From NCBI GenBank assembly GCA_032718865.1, contig JALUTQ010000033.1:372001-436000 (forward strand): a stretch of DNA of 64,000 nt, in the 5' to 3' direction. This document shows positions 11,787 through 22,384 of the stretch, piece after piece. The translations under genes and the position numbers were made by a program. Within the stretch, counting starts at the first letter, position 1, and every line of letters starts with the position of its first letter. The DNA comes from Tilletia caries (lineage: Eukaryota; Basidiomycota; Exobasidiomycetes; Tilletiales; Tilletiaceae). The notes below the pieces were generated by a model, which saw only the letters and a program-made list of their open reading frames with translations, was not told the DNA's origin and ran no database searches.

Positions 11787-13078
11787 GGTAAAAAGCGCGT
11801 TTTGCGGAGCACTTTCCGGCTGCGGGCTGGGGGCTTGAGGCGCTGCGGACTGCGAAGGCAAGCAGGGAAGTGTTAGATAACGAGACGCTTACCGGCTCAG
11901 TGTACTACTTCGATACAGGACACTAGTGAAACTTCATCTACACCGCCATTCAATAATGAATAATGAATCGGCTATCTGCAGAGGCGGTGACGTTGTTCGA
12001 GGCGGCGCATCCCTTGTGAGTAGTTGTGATGGAGGGGAGTGGGAAGGAACGTACATCCGACATCACCTCGCGGCTCGCAACAGTACCGACGACCCGCAAG
12101 CAACCCTTCCAGGTCCCACGGCATCGCCTCCGAGCAGACGCCGTCTCCATAGCGACCTTCGCAGGCCGCAGCGTCCTGCTCCTCACAACGAGAAGTAAAC
12201 CTGTCTCCTCGGGACGTCATGGTTGCGAAGGTCGTCGCGGGCTGTACACACTATTGCTCACTTAAATTTTGACTTAAATTTTGACTTAAATTTTGCCAAA
12301 ATTATGGCTCACTAAAGCTGTTTCGGGTCAGGAACGGGCTGAGGATGGTTGGCGCACGGTCTATCACAGCTCGACCCCCTTATTAGCTTGGAGCAAGCGC
12401 TGCGAAGTGTGGCTATCATATTACCCAGATCCAGAGCTCTGCATGCTGAAGAATATTGACAGGCTCTCTGAAGCACCTGAGCGCCTGAGCCACTCCAGCG
12501 GGAACGTGGGCACCCTTTGCTAAGCGTGCGAAAGCATAGCCTCTCCGAACGCGGTTCCTAGGTGAAATCACGATGCTGTCAAGTGAAACGATTCCTCGAC
12601 CGAAGTCCGCATTATTGCGCCAGTGCCCAGTATGTGGTATTTGTAGTGCCGATCCCGAAAGCAGGATTATTCTGTGGCGCCGCATTCCATTATTCGCCTG
12701 GTGAGTGGTGGCGCTCAGAAGCTTCGATTTTCAGATTTGTTTCAAATCAGTAATCAGAACAAGGAAGAAGAGAGAGGGGACAATAGACTAACGACCGTCG
12801 TCATCTTCTTCCCAGTGCATCGAACAATGGAAGAGCTGCTCAACGCTCAATTTCTCACAAGCGAGCTGGCATAGCCATCGTTGAAGCTGGGAAGCTGGTC
12901 CTTGAAGCAACTGCGGCGTTGCGGGCAGCGGGGCAAATCCAACAGGGCGAAGAAAGAATAAAAGGAGAGCAGGGGAACTCTTGGACCGAAACGGAATGGA
13001 TACCCACTCGTCTTTACCTCTTGCTCCGCCGTCTCAGCTACACCAACATACATCATAATACCCCCCCAAAACCTCGCC
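11787..13078. other. Intergenic region with AT-rich triple repeat
   Basis: No convincing gene. It contains three head-to-tail copies of a 12-nt unit (CTTAAATTTTGA, 12261-12296) and the second copy of a 31-nt sequence at 12382-12412. The last 150 bp form the promoter and leader of the secreted protein gene. Confidence 0.5.
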
Positions 13079-13661
13079 ATGAAGTTCACCTCTGCCATCG
13101 TTTCTCTCGTCGCCCTCTCCAGCGCGGTCCTGGCCAACGTGAGTCCCATCCACTCGTCCTCGCAACACTGTTTCCAAACGAAACAGCTTAAGTTACTGAA
13201 CTTGACGCGCCCTTTCCCTTCCTGTAATCAAGCCCGCACCCACTGCCGCCCCCGCCGCCCGCAGCGTCCACGCCCTCAACCCCCGCGCCACCTCCTCCTC
13301 CTACACCGAAGTCCTCACCGTGACCGGCTGCGGCGTGCTAAACGGGACCATCTCCCTCGGCGCCTGCCCCGCCACCTCCACCACCAAGGTCACCGTCACC
13401 AAGGCCGTCCAGACCTCCGGCGGGGGCTTCACCCTCGAGATTGGAAATATTAAGCGGAAGACGACGTTGACGGAGACGATCACGCAGAGCGCGTGTGGGA
13501 TTGTTGTGCAGGGTACTTCGCTGCCTTCGTGCCCGCAGAGCTCTGCCGCTGTGTTTACACAACAGGTCATTGTTGGTGCTGCTCCCGCCGCTCTTGCCGG
13601 TCCCGGTCTTGCTCTCCTCGGCTCGGCTGCCCTTGCCGTCGTCGCTGGCCAGCTCCTGTGA
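13079..13661 (+). CDS. Small secreted, probably GPI-anchored protein (162 aa)
   Basis: Exon 1 is 13079-13138 and exon 2 is 13233-13661 (phase 0; the acceptor ends AAG rather than CAG). Residues 1-19 form a classic signal peptide (MKFTSAIVSLVALSSAVLA). The mature part is Ser/Thr/Ala-rich with four cysteines (TGCGVLNG, GACPATST, SACGIV, LPSCPQS). The C-terminus ends in a hydrophobic Ala/Leu/Val tail after Gly/Ala residues, as expected for a GPI attachment signal. It is probably displayed on the cell surface or wall. No enzymatic domain is visible; this is a common class of short fungal surface proteins without known function. Confidence 0.8.
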
Positions 13662-14082
13662 ATGCGCCCATATCACCGTACCGATACCAAATTTGTTATT
13701 AGCCACTATCGACTATCATCTTCCCAGTTTCCACGGACTACATACATACCATACATGATGCATGATGCTAGCATGCCAATTCGATCCCACTTCAAAACCG
13801 TGCTGTTGCCTGGGCAGAAAGTTGAAAAGCGGCAGAGGGATGTTGGAAGTGCGAATATGATATGCTCAAACAGCTTCAGTAGAGTACATACACAGGCTTG
13901 CGAGCAGAGAGCATGCTGGAGGGGACGGGGATGTGTTGGCCGCGCTGATGATCGATGATTCTGGAATAGCAAATAAACAATGCGAGGCCTGAGGGAGCCA
14001 CGCGCATCGTCGCAAGTAATGTTGAGGGTGCCAGCTTGAAAAGGCCGCGGGTCATTTTGTGTGTGTGTGTGTGTCTGTCTGT
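13662..14082. other. Convergent intergenic region
   Basis: Lies between the 3' ends of the secreted-protein gene and the Ser-rich gene. It carries a GT dinucleotide run near 14059-14074. Nothing coding was seen. Confidence 0.6.
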
Positions 14083-17000
14083 TCAATAATCAATGACGTT
14101 CTTCTTGTGATCCCCCGTCCCGTCCTCGGCGTGCTCCTCCTCCCCTTCATCCGGCGGGACCGTCAACGCATTCGAGAGCATCCCAAACAACGAACTAACA
14201 CCCGCCTCCGCGCTCGATAGTATCGAACCTGGCCGACTGAGTCCCAGACTCAGACTACGTCGATGGCTATTGCTATGGCTACTGCTCGAACCTGTCTCCG
14301 CCCCGCCTCCTCCTCCTCCCATGCTGGATAGGATCGAGGAGGTCCGGGTGTGCTGCGAGGACGGCGCGCTCGGCGGGGACCTCGGACGTTCCCGTCGTCC
14401 AAATTGTCGGAGAGCCTCGCGCTCGCGCTCCGCTTCGAACTCGAACCGACTCCGTTCAGGCACAACAGGCGAGCTGCTTGGTGAATTCGAATTCGAGCCT
14501 CCGACAGCGCCGCCCATCATCAGGGACTGTCTTCGAGAACCGGACGGCCCTTCGTTCAGCGGATTTGATCTCCCGCCACCACCACCGCCGTTCTGAGCGG
14601 AGACTTTAGCCCTGTGCCAGTCTGACGAGCCCGGTCCGCCCATATCCATCGAGGCCTTGCGTTCTCCACTCGTCATTGGCATCGAGCCAGATTGCCGTCT
14701 GTGGTGACCATTCGGCGACGATGCCGGGTCGTCCAGGATGAGGGCATTGCCAATGGTGCGCTCCGCACTAGCAAGGAAGTCGCCCGCCTCCTTCAACCTC
14801 TTCGTCGACCACGCCCCAAAGGTAGATGAGAGACCGGAAGCAGCAGATTCGTCACCTTTGCTATCGGATAGCACAGACGACCGCACACCGTCCTCCTGAC
14901 CGGCAGAGTGGACCGCCGCTCTCTGGCCATCTGCGTCCCGTGGCAGCTCTGGCAGCGCTCCTTTCCTACTCGCGGGATTTACTGTATCAGGATACGGAGG
15001 CGGCGAGTTTGCCGAAGCAGTCGACGCAGCCGCAGCCGCGGCCAGCGCGAACTGCTCCTCCACCTTCGCAGAGAAAGCCGATATCGATTCGCCCAGCATC
15101 GAGAACCGCTTCGCGCCCCACGCCGGAAGCGAGCTCGCCGCAGGCGATCGCGGCGTCTGCCCGGATCCTCCAGCCTTATTGGGACCCGTCCACCCTTCGC
15201 GGATCGTAGATGACGACGAGCTGGCGGTGGACGCCAATGTGGGCGATGAGGTGCTAGGGGAAGGTGTGGCAGAGTCCCCGGTCCGGCGGGGAAAGAGAAC
15301 AGAACCGCCTGCGAGTCCTTGACCCGCCTTACGTCCAGCAGCTGTCGAATTCCTGCCAGTGTCTGCAACCGACTTGGCTTGCTTTTCCCGCGTCTTGCCC
15401 ACGTCCCTTCCATTTGTGGGCGTCGCGTCGTCACTGAACATTCGTGCGCTAGACTTGATCTTCGGTGTGTGAATGTCGGAACCCTCCGACGCGATGGAGC
15501 CTTTCCTTCCCTTGCCCACTGCCGGTGCTAGTTCGTTTTCGCGGCTGGGGGAAACTTCGCTGATCGTGTCAGGTGTTGGTGTTTTGGTGCCGGAGCGCTC
15601 CAACTGTTGCCCTACTACGATGGAAGGACTTGCAGCCGGAACTAGCCCCGGAGAGTTTTGACTGAGGCCAGAAACACTCTGCTCGTGGAGACCATGATCG
15701 GCAGCGAGGCCCGTGCCCGATCCAGACTGCTCTCTCTCCTTGTCTAGATCCCTGGGCTGGAACTGATTGAGGAGCTGCGCCTCTTCCTCGTCAGACAACC
15801 CATTCAGCGGCGTGCCGACCTGTGGTGATGAAGCTGTCGAAGACGAGGCGGACGAGAAGGCGCCCTTTGGGTGCCCCGCCGATGTTGCCAGAGGGAAGTA
15901 ACTGTTCGAATTCGAATTTCCCGCGGCCTGTTTTGATGCCAAAGGTGTAGGAATGGTTGGTGTGCTGATGCCCCAGCCTCCAAGCAGCTTTCGGAACGTG
16001 TCGGTGGCAGAAGTCGCGTTTAAGCTTTCGTTTGAACGCGACGCCGCAGCCAGCGACCCAAGCTGAGATCGCTTTGCTGAAGAGGACGCGGCCGCGGTTG
16101 TTAGGAGAGAGGAGCCAGGGGATGGTACTATCGTTTTTGCGGATGCACTGTCTGCCGACGTCGCGAGGACCGCGTTTCCGCCTTGAGCGGCCAGCTCGCG
16201 TTGTACCTGCGCCTCCCAGAGCCTCTGCAACTCGCGCAAGTCGGCTTCTTCCCGCTCCAGCTCCTGTCTCAATTCGGCACAGGTGCGTTGTTTGGACGCG
16301 ATGGCGCTGAGGAGATCCTTGTACAAGGTGAGCAAGGTGGTTCCATCTTCGACTGGACGATCGGAAGCTGCGGCAGCTAAGGATGAGGCGTGCACGGGAG
16401 TATGAGGGATTGGCGATCCGGCAACACTGACCGGTGTGAGGCTCAGGCTGTGAGAGGGACGAGGTGAGGAGAGCTCGATGGGTACATGCCCAGAGGAAGA
16501 GGATGTCCAACCTGATGTAGTTCGTTGGCGGTCCCGAGGAGGGGCCCCATACACAGAGGGGGTCCTTGGGGATGAGTGATGGGACGAGACCGACGAGGCG
16601 GCTGAGTCCGGTAGTTGTCCAATGGAAACGGAGGAGCGGGAAGAGGAGGATATGACATAACCGAGAGTCCCTCTCCGCTTTGGAGCTGGCCGGCCGTGAA
16701 TCATAGACGGGGGACGACTGTAGTCGGTTGTGCCGAAGGAGCTGAGGGAGGATGAGACCGTGTCTGCCTCTGATGGGGCGTACCCGCACGGCGGCAGGGG
16801 TTTGTCGAGCGCCTGTCGATAATCTGTCATGGGCGATGGCATACTGTCAGTCGATTCGGCATCGTCCCATATGAGCTCCTGTCTGGTAGTGGTGTCGAGG
16901 GTGTTGTCTGGAGGCTCGCCACGAAGTCTGCGCGGGCCTGTTCTGGTGGTGAGCTTCAAGGGAATCGATACGGAGCTGCGTTTTCGCTGATGCGCAGCGC

Positions 17001-17232
17001 GAGGTGATGCTGTAACTGATGGGCCCGCTGGGGACCAGTCGGTAGGAGCAAGGACAGCTGAATCCTCTGCTCCTCCTCTCCCTGGCTGTGGGGTCCTTGC
17101 TCCAGACGTATAGCCTGAATCTGAGCCGACGGGGCTGTTGCTGCTGATGAGACCACTGCTGCTGCTGCTGCTGCTGCTACTCCCAGAAGCATCAGCGCTG
17201 AGTCCGACGCGCACTTCGGGATCGAGGCTCAT
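14083..17232 (-). CDS. Large Ser-rich, low-complexity coiled-coil protein (1049 aa, single exon)
   Basis: One uninterrupted frame from ATG 17232 to TGA 14083; the frame is open 11 codons further upstream but without another ATG. The protein is dominated by Ser, Gly, Pro and Thr with many basic-Ser clusters typical of phosphorylated, disordered proteins. The one structured piece is a heptad-rich coiled coil around residues 300-350 (LLTLYKDLLSAI through RELQRLWEAQVQRELAA). Poly-Ser near the N-terminus is encoded by a CAG/CTG-type run near 17155-17190. I do not recognise a named family; a cytoskeletal or trafficking scaffold is only a guess. It is notable as a long intronless gene among intron-rich neighbours. 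Confidence 0.75.
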   Translation of the reverse strand: MSLDPEVRVGLSADASGSSSSSSSSSGLISSNSPVGSDSGYTSGARTPQPGRGGAEDSAVLAPTDWSPAGPSVTASPRAAHQRKRSSVSIPLKLTTRTGPRRLRGEPPDNTLDTTTRQELIWDDAESTDSMPSPMTDYRQALDKPLPPCGYAPSEADTVSSSLSSFGTTDYSRPPSMIHGRPAPKRRGTLGYVISSSSRSSVSIGQLPDSAASSVSSHHSSPRTPSVYGAPPRDRQRTTSGWTSSSSGHVPIELSSPRPSHSLSLTPVSVAGSPIPHTPVHASSLAAAASDRPVEDGTTLLTLYKDLLSAIASKQRTCAELRQELEREEADLRELQRLWEAQVQRELAAQGGNAVLATSADSASAKTIVPSPGSSLLTTAAASSSAKRSQLGSLAAASRSNESLNATSATDTFRKLLGGWGISTPTIPTPLASKQAAGNSNSNSYFPLATSAGHPKGAFSSASSSTASSPQVGTPLNGLSDEEEAQLLNQFQPRDLDKEREQSGSGTGLAADHGLHEQSVSGLSQNSPGLVPAASPSIVVGQQLERSGTKTPTPDTISEVSPSRENELAPAVGKGRKGSIASEGSDIHTPKIKSSARMFSDDATPTNGRDVGKTREKQAKSVADTGRNSTAAGRKAGQGLAGGSVLFPRRTGDSATPSPSTSSPTLASTASSSSSTIREGWTGPNKAGGSGQTPRSPAASSLPAWGAKRFSMLGESISAFSAKVEEQFALAAAAAASTASANSPPPYPDTVNPASRKGALPELPRDADGQRAAVHSAGQEDGVRSSVLSDSKGDESAASGLSSTFGAWSTKRLKEAGDFLASAERTIGNALILDDPASSPNGHHRRQSGSMPMTSGERKASMDMGGPGSSDWHRAKVSAQNGGGGGGRSNPLNEGPSGSRRQSLMMGGAVGGSNSNSPSSSPVVPERSRFEFEAEREREALRQFGRRERPRSPPSAPSSQHTRTSSILSSMGGGGGGAETGSSSSHSNSHRRSLSLGLSRPGSILSSAEAGVSSLFGMLSNALTVPPDEGEEEHAEDGTGDHKKNVIDY

Positions 17233-18847
17233 CGTCGACTGTGGATGACAGTTTGAGCTGTGCACGTTGCCCTAAATAAAATCTACGCTGCCGATCAGAA
17301 TGCGGAGCGCGAGAGCGAGATGAGCGACAGTTCAGCTGCACACCCTGCCTTCGATGAAAGGGGCTTACCTGGAGTATGGGCTCCCATCAAGGGGATTGTG
17401 TGTTACCGGTAACAGAATGCAACAGCCGTAGTCGGTACTCGGTACTTGGTACCGGAAACTCGCCCTGCACGCGGCGTTTCCTTGCACTGCGCGTGTGGGA
17501 CTCCCTCAGCGGCTGGGTGGGATATCCGATGCGTGGTCGCCGTCCCTGCCTGGCGCGAGGTCGAGGTTCGGAGTGTGAGTGCGTGGCAGTGTGAGCAAGG
17601 GGCGGTCTTCTGTAGCCTCATAGTATCAGGCGTGCTGTGCAGTGTGGAGAATTTCTCGGCCGAGATCCGAGAACGAAATGGAAGTGAAGCTTCCGATTTT
17701 GGGCCCTGAGCGTAGTCTGGTCACACCCGACCGTCGACGCACGTGATGACAGGACTGATCCCGTGGTGACGGTCTGGACGCATTCGACCCATTTTACTTA
17801 GTAAGTGTTTCGTCCGTGCGCAAATACACTGCTCTGATGCCTGGCAGCGCCGCGGAAGTGTTTCGTCCGTGCGCAAACACACACTGCCCTGGCGGCTCGG
17901 AGCCTTTCCCCTGACATGCTATGGACGCAAAGCAACACCACCAGCCCTGCTACCTATCGAACAGAGATCTGAAGCCTGGAGATGATTCTTACTGTGCCTG
18001 GCTATGCTCTTGCGAAGTTTCGTCTGCGTGCGTGTGTGTCAAGTGGTGCGGTTGGTGTGCAAAGTTGGGCTTCGAGTGAGGTTGACTGCGAAATTTGCGA
18101 GCACTTACTAACAAGATCGGGTCGAATGCGGCCAGACCGCCACCGCGGCGACAGTTCTGATAAGCGCGTGGAGGTGACTCTTTGATCACCGCCGGCCTGG
18201 TGTGATCAGACTAGCCCTGAGCGGGCATTTTTTTGCTCTCACTTCCATTTCGATTTCGGCCGAAAGCCTAAACGCCGATCTTCATTGCTTCGGGGATTGG
18301 CCCGCTCTCTGGGCAGCCTGAGTTTCTGAGGCTAGGTCTTCTGTCCCTGTTCCTATACGCTCGGCCACCAAAAGCTGAAACGAAGGTCGTGCCCGTGGGG
18401 GGAGATGATCCGCATCGGTCCTCATCGGCAACCTCGGCCTGAACCCTTCCCCATCTCTCGGCCGAAAGAACTCACTCGCCTTGATGCGTTCGACCCTCCG
18501 ACCTCGCACAAAGCGAGCTTCCGTCGAGAGCATGTGTCCAGTCAGTCAGTGCGACTTGCAAGTTATCCGAACGCCTGGCGCCCTGGTGATATGCTGACGT
18601 CCCTCCCTACCTTTCCAGATGTCGGTTTTTTGAACATTCCCTGGAGAGCAGGTCGATGATATGAGCTGGCGAGATCTCCCAAAAACGTTTTACGTAAGCG
18701 CGCCATTTCACGGTGGATGTGAAGGCCGTGGGGACGAGAAGTTCTGGCCTCCGCACCTGTTCGGCTGCGGGCGCTGTGGGATCGCTAGTGATCACTTGAC
18801 ACTCACTGTGAATCAATGCTAGTTTGCTTGGGGGCAAGACGGCGCTG
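17233..18847. other. Intergenic region and 3' flank of the retroelement
   Basis: Contains a 22-nt direct repeat (17813-17834 and 17856-17877, AAGTGTTTCGTCCGTGCGCA plus two A). Two short minus-strand frames (18607-18837 and 18282-18533) look mildly protein-like but could not be joined into a gene. The 3' terminal sequence of the retrotransposon probably lies just below 18848, but its end repeat could not be identified by eye. Confidence 0.45.
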
Positions 18848-20281
18848 TCATTGCTGCCGTCGGAAACCGCTTTGGGTCCCGGCCGACGCGTGCGCGCTTC
18901 CCGTCTGTGAAGCGAGGGTCTGGATGAAATCCAGTTGCTCGCGTGCGTCGCGCTCGTACGGGACGACGTTGCCCCTGTGAACCCCAGCTCGTGCGTTTGC
19001 GAGCGGCGCAGAGGCGCGACCGTGAGCCTCGGCGGCGTCTAAGAGACCTCGCAGCTCTGGATCGTTACCGGCCAATGCCTCCAGGGCGCCCTGCTGGACC
19101 GCGAGGTAGGGTGCCAAAATCTCCGCGTGGTCGCGAACATACCGCTTGAAGCTGTCGCCGTTCCAACGGCCGTGCATCATGACCTTGTCGACAGGAACAC
19201 CCATCAGCAGCAGTGCGGTGCAGCCGCCAATGCGCATGGAGTGACCGTAAAGGGACCGCAGGTCAGCTCGCCGAGCGAAGGTGTCCAACACCGCGAGCAG
19301 GTCCGAGCGAGTGCGGACCCGGTGGCCGCGACCGTGCCTGTACGCAAACAGGGCGGTCCGAGCGGGGTCGGCTGAAGGGCTGACCGCAAGATGCGTTTGC
19401 AGCAAGAGGACCGGGTCGCAGGCGAGGTGGCGGGCGGGGAGGACGACAGTCTCCCCAAATGGCTGCGTCTTTGTGCGCGGAAGGCGCAGGATCAGGACCT
19501 TGATGCCGCCGGCAGTGTGCGAGAAGCGGACCGATGTCCTGGTGGCGTGGTAGCGCGGGTCGAAACGGCTCGGGGAGACGGTGAGTTCGCCGATCCGGCA
19601 CAAGCCCCAGAAGCCACAGGCCGCCGCTGCGATCGCGGCAACTTCTTTAGGGTCGCTGTGCTCGACCGCGGGTATCGCCTTCACCAGCCAGGCAAGGGTC
19701 ATGGGCGGGCGGAGCGGCTTCGGGGGCGGCTGGAGATTTACCGCGCCGCGCTTGATCAGCCGAAGGCGGGCCTCATCCAGCGTCCAAGGTACGTTGTTGA
19801 CCGCATGACACGCTTTCAACCCCGAGACCTTGTTGCTGATGTACTTCCCACTCTGGGAGCCGGCTTCAGACGCAATCCAGTGCTCCACCAGGCACTGCTC
19901 GGCAGGTGTGCGACGGTGCTCGGACACGTGATACCGGTCACAGTAGGCGTGCCAGGACGCCAGTGCGGTGGAGTACTTCTCCTTCGTGGAGTCGGCGAGG
20001 CCTGCCACGGCCACAGCGCGCGTCTGCTTTTCCAGGACGGTCGGCAGAGAGGACGAGCGGGGTGCAGAGGCCGGAGGCGTCCAAGTCTCGAAGCGGCGCG
20101 CGCCAGCGCACTGGGGTCGGAGGGGGCTGAGTTTGACGGCAATCTGCTTGGGCTGTAGGACCCTGCGGGTGATCCTGGAGGGTCCGGTGGAGGTGGAGGG
20201 TTGTGTGGGTGGGCTGTTGGGCACGGGGTCGGCGGCTGACACACCGGCGTTTGCGCGCCAGGCGTCAATCGCGCGCATCAT
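18848..20281 (-). CDS. Tyrosine recombinase of the retrotransposon (about 477 aa)
   Basis: Integrates the circular cDNA of the element by site-specific strand exchange. The frame is open far upstream; the ATG at 20281 lies 25 nt downstream of the RT-RNase H stop and is the likely separate start. An N-terminal SAM-like core-binding domain (STKEKYSTALASWHAYCD onward) is followed by the catalytic domain, with the conserved Arg in GLCRIGEL, the HxxR box in YGHSMRIGG, and HGRW with the nucleophilic Tyr in FKRYV. All catalytic positions look intact, so this ORF could still be functional. Confidence 0.85.
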   Translation of the reverse strand: MMRAIDAWRANAGVSAADPVPNSPPTQPSTSTGPSRITRRVLQPKQIAVKLSPLRPQCAGARRFETWTPPASAPRSSSLPTVLEKQTRAVAVAGLADSTKEKYSTALASWHAYCDRYHVSEHRRTPAEQCLVEHWIASEAGSQSGKYISNKVSGLKACHAVNNVPWTLDEARLRLIKRGAVNLQPPPKPLRPPMTLAWLVKAIPAVEHSDPKEVAAIAAAACGFWGLCRIGELTVSPSRFDPRYHATRTSVRFSHTAGGIKVLILRLPRTKTQPFGETVVLPARHLACDPVLLLQTHLAVSPSADPARTALFAYRHGRGHRVRTRSDLLAVLDTFARRADLRSLYGHSMRIGGCTALLLMGVPVDKVMMHGRWNGDSFKRYVRDHAEILAPYLAVQQGALEALAGNDPELRGLLDAAEAHGRASAPLANARAGVHRGNVVPYERDAREQLDFIQTLASQTGSAHASAGTQSGFRRQQ

Positions 20282-20306
20282 GTCGGGGTCATAGCCCCGC
20301 GAGGGC

Positions 20307-22384
20307 TCACCAGCTGGGTCCGAACCAGCAGCTGACGCAGTCCGGAAGATCTGGTAGAGGGAGGCGACGCGGATTACTGTTGGCGGCGCCCCGAGATGGA
20401 ACATCGGCGGGGTTGTCCTTGGTGTTGATGTACCTGAGGTGGACGCGGAGCGAGTGGGCGTGCTCCAAGGCAGCGACGCGCTCCAGCACAGCGTTGGGCT
20501 GCGCGGAATCCATCTTGCCGTTCTCGTAGGCCCCGATGACCGCCGTGCTGTCGGAGTGAATGATGATGGCTTTGTTGTTGTGGCCGAGGAGAACGACTGT
20601 CCGCACGGCCAGCTCGAGCGCCAGGGCCTCCACGACTTTGATGTCGACATTGCCAACGAACTCAGCGCGCAGAGGGAAGCTGCGCTCCACACCAGCAATG
20701 TGGAGGCCGGCGCCGTAGGAGGTCGAGCCGTCGCAGAAGCAGGAGACGTCGCTGGGCGGAGGAGGGTCGAAGCATCGCCAGTGGTTGTCGAGTCGGAGCT
20801 GCCGCTCCCACCAATCCAAGTCGGCACCGATACGGGAGCCGGAGTGTCGGAGCTGGTATCTGCGCTCCGGCTCGCGCTCCGCAGAGGCGATGAAGTCGAT
20901 GAGGCCCTTGAGGTGCCATTTTCCATCGATGAACACCAGCCGGGCGTGCTCGAGCTTGCCGTGCAGGGACTGAGCCTCGGATAGCTGGTGTCGGGACCCT
21001 CGCGGCTTCCATCCGGCGATGCTGCGCAGGTACTTGAGGCGCTTCTTTTCGGGGAGGGCGACCTCGCGCGTGACGATGTTGAACCTGATGCCGGTGAAGT
21101 CAAAGATGTGGGACCAGGGAGCATCCTTCCGCGGTTCCCATGGCCATCCGAGCGCGTCGGAGACGGCGTCGATGTCGGAGATGCCGCAGTTGTAGCCGTC
21201 CTCCGCGCCGGGCTGAACTCGGAGTGGGTCAGTGTAGTCGTCGTCGTGTTGGTTCCCGTCGGCGTCCAACCAGCTGAGCCGACCTCGCTGGGCAGTGGGA
21301 GTTGTGGCCATTCGTCGTCGTTTGGCAGCGCGGGCAGCGTTGACCTGATCCAGGGCGGGGACCGGAACGCGGAGGAAGATGTTGTCGTCGACCCAGTGCG
21401 ACGTGACGGCGATCCCTTTGCGACGAACGATGTTGGCGAAAGCGTCCGCAAACAGGCCGAAGGCGCCACACGCCGGACCCAGCCCAAAAGCGAGGAAGGT
21501 GTCAATGTAGAAGCGGCCCTCCCACTCCACCACGGTGCTGGGCCATTGAGAGGCGGCCGTGGGTATCTGCCGGAAGGCGGAGACGACGTCTCGCACGTAG
21601 GCCTGTGCGGTGCGTGGGAGCGAGCAGAGCGTGCTGCACGTGTTGTGGAAGGTGCCCCAAGTGGTTGGCCACCGGTCGGGGTCGAGGCGGGAATTTGGGG
21701 AGGTGTGAAGGGGTGGTTGTCGTTTGGGCTGTGGCGGGGGCTGCTGAAATCCTGTATGAGGCGAAAGCTGCCGTTGGATTTGGGCCGAAGCCCGAGAGGA
21801 GTTGTCTGAAATGGGCCAAGGAGCGCCTCCACCTCGGCCTGCGAGGCAAAGGGCCCGTGGTAGCGGCGAGCCGCAAGTTCTTTGTCGATGATTGCCTGCA
21901 CCTGACCAGGATGGTCGGTAGCAGACTTGTAGTGGGACGCGATGAGTGTGGTGGCGGGGGGAGGGATGTTGAGGAAGAGGCCGGTGTGTAGTGATGGAAC
22001 GAGAGTGGGGAAGCAGGAGAGGAGGTGGGACTGCGTGAGGAGTCGGTGCCAGCCATCAGCTTTGAGCTGCAATCGTGGGGAATCACTGTGACTGAGGCGG
22101 GCGAGAGAGACGGCAGGTCTGGGCGGTGCAGGTGCCTCCGCAGAGGCTGCAGGCGTGCTCCCCCGGGCAGTTGTTCCAGGTACAGCCGGACACGTTGTGG
22201 CCGAGGCAGATCCGACGGCCTCCGCTGCGTTCGACGAGCTGGCCGGAGGAGTTGCGGATGGCGTGCGTGGCTTTCCCGGGATAGTAGGCGAGCCGGCCTG
22301 CGGTGCATTCCTCTGGTCTGTGACGCTCTCGGGTTCCGCAGCGGGCGCATGCCTTGCGGACTCCGTTGTCGCTCTTGGAACCAT
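20307..22384 (-). pseudogene. Retrotransposon reverse transcriptase-RNase H, split by a frame change
   Basis: Copies the element RNA into DNA. The N-terminal RT part (ELAARRYHGPFASQAEVEAL, then PLGLRPKSNGSFRLIQDFSS) is read in the frame that opens at ATG 22384. The core continues in another frame, from about 21715 down to the stop at 20307: RLDPDRWPTTWGTFH, YVRDVVSAFRQIP, the catalytic WVDDN, then RNase H motifs CFCDGSTSYGAG, ALELAVRT, IHSDSTAV and NPADVPSR. The change of frame lies near 21705-21720 beside a short C run (G run on the plus strand). It may be an inactivating indel, a sequencing error or translational recoding; the bases alone do not decide. Confidence 0.75.

Noticed and set aside
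19391..20158. 255-codon plus-strand frame
   Set aside because: Antisense of the tyrosine recombinase; no domain.
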